A stretch of 6,562 nucleotides of DNA from NCBI GenBank assembly GCA_030696435.1, contig JAUYSF010000395.1, forward strand, positions 1-6,562, written 5' to 3'. Position 1 is the stretch's first letter; each line of letters starts with the position of its first letter. Below, piece after piece: positions 4,099 to 6,562 of the stretch. The stretch comes from Desulfoprunum sp. (lineage in GTDB: Bacteria; Desulfobacterota; Desulfobulbia; Desulfobulbales; Desulfocapsaceae). The translations under genes were made by a program, and so were the position numbers. The notes under the pieces are model-generated. The model was not told where the DNA came from, made no database searches, and saw only the letters and a program-made list of their open reading frames with translations.

Positions 4099-6562
4099 TC
4101 AATCCACCGGAATACCCCAGATTTCCTCGGAATACTGTTTTATCGTGCGATCAGTGGAGAACTTGCCCATCCTCGCCACATTGAGGATAGCCATCCTCGC
4201 CCAGTCCTCCTTATCAAGAAAGGCCTCATTGACCCGTTTCTGACAGTTGATGTACGACTGAAAATCAAGCATCAGCAGGTAGGGGTCATACTGGTTCATC
4301 AGGCTATCGACAAGCGGCATAAACAGCGCCTTGTCACCCCGACTGAAACAACCGTTCTTCAGGCTCTCGATGACCTCGTTGATCTCCTCGTCGGCCTGGC
4401 AGATCTGCCATGGTGTACGACTGACGTTGAGCTTTTCATATTCCGCTTCTGCGGCAGTCATGCCAAAGAGGAAAAAGTTTTCTGCACCAACCTCCTCCCT
4501 GATCTCGATATTGGCGCCATCAAGGGTGCCGATGGTCAGCGCTCCGTTCAGTGAAAACTTCATATTGCCGGTACCCGAGGCCTCGGTACCAGCCGTGGAG
4601 ATCTGCTCGGAAAGATCGGCACCCGGCATGATGATCTCGGCCTGAGAGACCGTATAATTGGGCAGAAAAACCGCCTTCAGCCGGCCTCTGATCCGTGGAT
4701 CATTATTGACCACATCGGCAATCGAGGAGATCAGTTTGATGATGAGCTTGGCACGCCAGTAAGAAGGGGCGGCCTTGCCGGCAAAGATCACAGTCCTCGG
4801 AGCGATGATTGCCTCGGTGTTACGCAGGATCTGGTGATAGAGATAGATCACGTGCAGGGCGTTGAGGAGTTGCCGTTTATATTCATGGATTCTCTTGACC
4901 TGGACGTCAAACATCGAATCAGGATCAACCGTCAGGGCGCACAGATCCTTGATATGATCAGCCAGACGCAGTTTGTTGATCCTCTTCACCTCCTGCCATT
5001 TTTTGCGAAAGTCAAGGTCATCGGCCAGCGGTTCCAAGCCACGCAACTGCTCAAGGTCAGTAATCCAGCCCATGCCGATATGTTCGCTGATCAGGGTAGC
5101 AAGTTCAGGATTGGCCTGCAGCAGCCAGCGCCGAGGCGTGATGCCGTTGGTCTTGGAGTTGAATTTGCCCGGATAGAATTGGTCAAAGTCATGAAAGAGC
5201 CGTTCCTTGAGGAGCTGGGTGTGGAGTTCTGCCACCCCGTTGACCGAATGACTGCCGATAATGGCCAGATGGGCCATGCGGATCATCTTCGGCGGACCTT
5301 CCTCGACAATCGACATGTTGCGCAGGCGGTTGACATCACCGGGATATTGCTGAGTGATCAATTCGAGAAAGCGCCGGTTGATCTCGTAAATGATCTCAAG
5401 ATGGCGGGGCAGAACCCTCCCCATCAGATCGACGGTCCATTTTTCGAGGGCCTCGGACATCAGGGTGTGATTGGTGTAGGCAAAGGTCTTGACACAGATA
5501 GCCCAGGCCTTCTCCCAGGCCAGTCCTTCCAGGTCAAGGAGCAGGCGCATGAGCTCGGGGATGGCGATGGCCGGATGGGTATCGTTGAGCTGCACCGCCA
5601 CGGAATCGCTGAAATTTTCAAAATTATCCTTGTTTTTCTTGTAGCGCCGCATGATGTCCTGCAGGGTGGCGGCGACAAAGAAATACTGCTGTTTGAGCCG
5701 CAGTTCCTGGCCGGCCAGATTATGATCCGGCGGATAAAGGACCTTGGAGATGGTCTCGGAACTGACCTTGGACTGGACCGCTCCGATATAATCGCCCTGG
5801 CTGAAGAAACCGAGGTCGAGTTCACGCGAGGCCCGGGCCGTCCACAGGCGCATATTGATGACATGGTCGTTGCGGTAGCCCGGCACCATGATATCACAGG
5901 GCATGGCCATCACGTCGCTGGTATTGACCCATTTGGCCCGGTATCTGCCCTGCTCGTCCTGGAAGCCGGTGACATTGCCATAGAACCGGACCGGGAAGAC
6001 CGGTACCCGGCGATCGAATTCCCAGGGCGTACCGTAACGCAGCCAGTTATCCGGGGTCTCAACCTGATAACCGTCAATGAGCTGCTGATAAAACAGCCCG
6101 TACTCATAGCGGATACCGTAGCCATAGGCCGGAATTTTGAGGGTGGCAATCGAATCCATGAAACAGGCGGCCAGTCGGCCCAGACCACCGTTGCCAAGCC
6201 CTGCATCCTCTTCCTGATCGCGGATCTCGGACATATCGAAACCGAGGGCCTCAACCGCTTTTTTGGCATCTTCCATGATCCCGAGATTGATCAGGCTGTT
6301 ACCGAGAGACCGACCGATGAGAAATTCGAGCGACAGATAATAGACCCTTTTTTTCTTCTTGGCATAGAAGGTCTTCTGGGTGGAAATCCATTTTTCAACC
6401 ATGATATCGCGCATGGTATAAGCCAGGGCCTTGTAGATATCGGTAGGCCCGGATCTCTCCGGATCCCGCCCCTGAAAACTCATGAGATGATGGATGATGT
6501 TTTCCCTGATCGCCTCAGCATTCGTCTGAAAGAACGCCTCAGGACACGGATTTGTCTCCTTG
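4099..6562 (-). CDS. glgP: Glycogen/starch/maltodextrin phosphorylase, N-terminus cut by window edge
   Basis: The visible 820 codons cover nearly a full enzyme; family members have about 800-850 residues. It removes terminal glucose from alpha-1,4-glucans with phosphate, giving glucose-1-phosphate, in the cytoplasm, using pyridoxal phosphate. Counting from the internal Met at 6483, motifs are YYLSLEFLIGRSL (48-60), DAGLGNGGLGRLAACFMDS (93-111), then NHTLMSEALEKW, IGSHSVNGVAELH, KTNGITPRRWL, VQVKRIHEYKRQLLNALH, and the signature EASGTGNMKFSLNGALTIG with the PLP-binding lysine at 642 (codon 4558-4560). The frame continues 26 codons past that Met to the window edge (EAIRENIIHHL), and this stretch matches the conserved N-terminal helix of the family. 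The true start is therefore outside the window. The AAGGAG at 6556-6561 is codons, not a usable ribosome site, since no in-frame start follows it. The C-terminus (TIKQYSEEIWGI) is normal and no frameshift is seen. Confidence 0.97.
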   Translation of the reverse strand, partial: KETNPCPEAFFQTNAEAIRENIIHHLMSFQGRDPERSGPTDIYKALAYTMRDIMVEKWISTQKTFYAKKKKRVYYLSLEFLIGRSLGNSLINLGIMEDAKKAVEALGFDMSEIRDQEEDAGLGNGGLGRLAACFMDSIATLKIPAYGYGIRYEYGLFYQQLIDGYQVETPDNWLRYGTPWEFDRRVPVFPVRFYGNVTGFQDEQGRYRAKWVNTSDVMAMPCDIMVPGYRNDHVINMRLWTARASRELDLGFFSQGDYIGAVQSKVSSETISKVLYPPDHNLAGQELRLKQQYFFVAATLQDIMRRYKKNKDNFENFSDSVAVQLNDTHPAIAIPELMRLLLDLEGLAWEKAWAICVKTFAYTNHTLMSEALEKWTVDLMGRVLPRHLEIIYEINRRFLELITQQYPGDVNRLRNMSIVEEGPPKMIRMAHLAIIGSHSVNGVAELHTQLLKERLFHDFDQFYPGKFNSKTNGITPRRWLLQANPELATLISEHIGMGWITDLEQLRGLEPLADDLDFRKKWQEVKRINKLRLADHIKDLCALTVDPDSMFDVQVKRIHEYKRQLLNALHVIYLYHQILRNTEAIIAPRTVIFAGKAAPSYWRAKLIIKLISSIADVVNNDPRIRGRLKAVFLPNYTVSQAEIIMPGADLSEQISTAGTEASGTGNMKFSLNGALTIGTLDGANIEIREEVGAENFFLFGMTAAEAEYEKLNVSRTPWQICQADEEINEVIESLKNGCFSRGDKALFMPLVDSLMNQYDPYLLMLDFQSYINCQKRVNEAFLDKEDWARMAILNVARMGKFSTDRTIKQYSEEIWGIPVD

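Noticed and set aside
3690..4184. Plus-strand ORF of 164 codons
   Set aside because: It runs through the tRNA-Cys, its terminator, the hexanucleotide repeat and the end of glgP; low-complexity ISISIS stretch from the repeat.
5460..5897. Minus-strand ORFs in other frames within glgP (also 5910-6269)
   Set aside because: Shadows of the glgP frame with arginine/serine-rich translations and no motifs.

Overview
The window carries a GC-rich block of housekeeping genes (about 1862-6562) and an AT-richer accessory block (about 1-1850). Lineage call: the Elp3-like radical SAM gene directly behind rnc, the style of the glycogen phosphorylase and the tandem CGATTT microsatellite suggest a Gram-negative bacterium of the Desulfobacterota / former Deltaproteobacteria. 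This is inference from gene style; no marker here settles it.

Housekeeping block, right to left. glgP (glycogen phosphorylase, minus strand) enters from the right edge with its first codons missing and ends at 4099. It is followed by a 3' region holding a hexanucleotide microsatellite (4015-4042) and a rho-independent terminator (3925-3960). Converging on it is a complete plus-strand tRNA-Cys(GCA) (3676-3751) with its own promoter and a very strong terminator. Diverging from the tRNA, on the minus strand, are rnc (RNase III) and, 10 nt behind it, a stand-alone Elp3-like radical SAM enzyme. RNase III has an unusual Cys at a normally acidic catalytic position.

Accessory block. Downstream of the radical SAM gene come a REP-like GC hairpin (1822-1843) and three same-strand genes of different character: a small membrane ORF, a SpoU/TrmH rRNA methyltransferase fused to a MarR-like winged-helix domain, and a short-chain dehydrogenase cut by the left edge. 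The sequence at the 3' end of the methyltransferase gene (276-337) has the architecture of an integron attC site: R and L boxes as imperfect inverted repeats, matching 5-nt unpaired spacers and one extrahelical base. A related but incomplete copy lies before the methyltransferase gene (1571-1622). The methyltransferase and dehydrogenase genes start 42 and 41 nt after the presumed cassette junctions. I therefore read this block as part of a gene-cassette array (integron, or attC cluster without integrase). No intI is visible.

The two most interesting items are the methyltransferase-MarR fusion and its packaging as a probable mobile gene cassette. The functional link between the cassette genes is unknown; cassettes are usually independent units.
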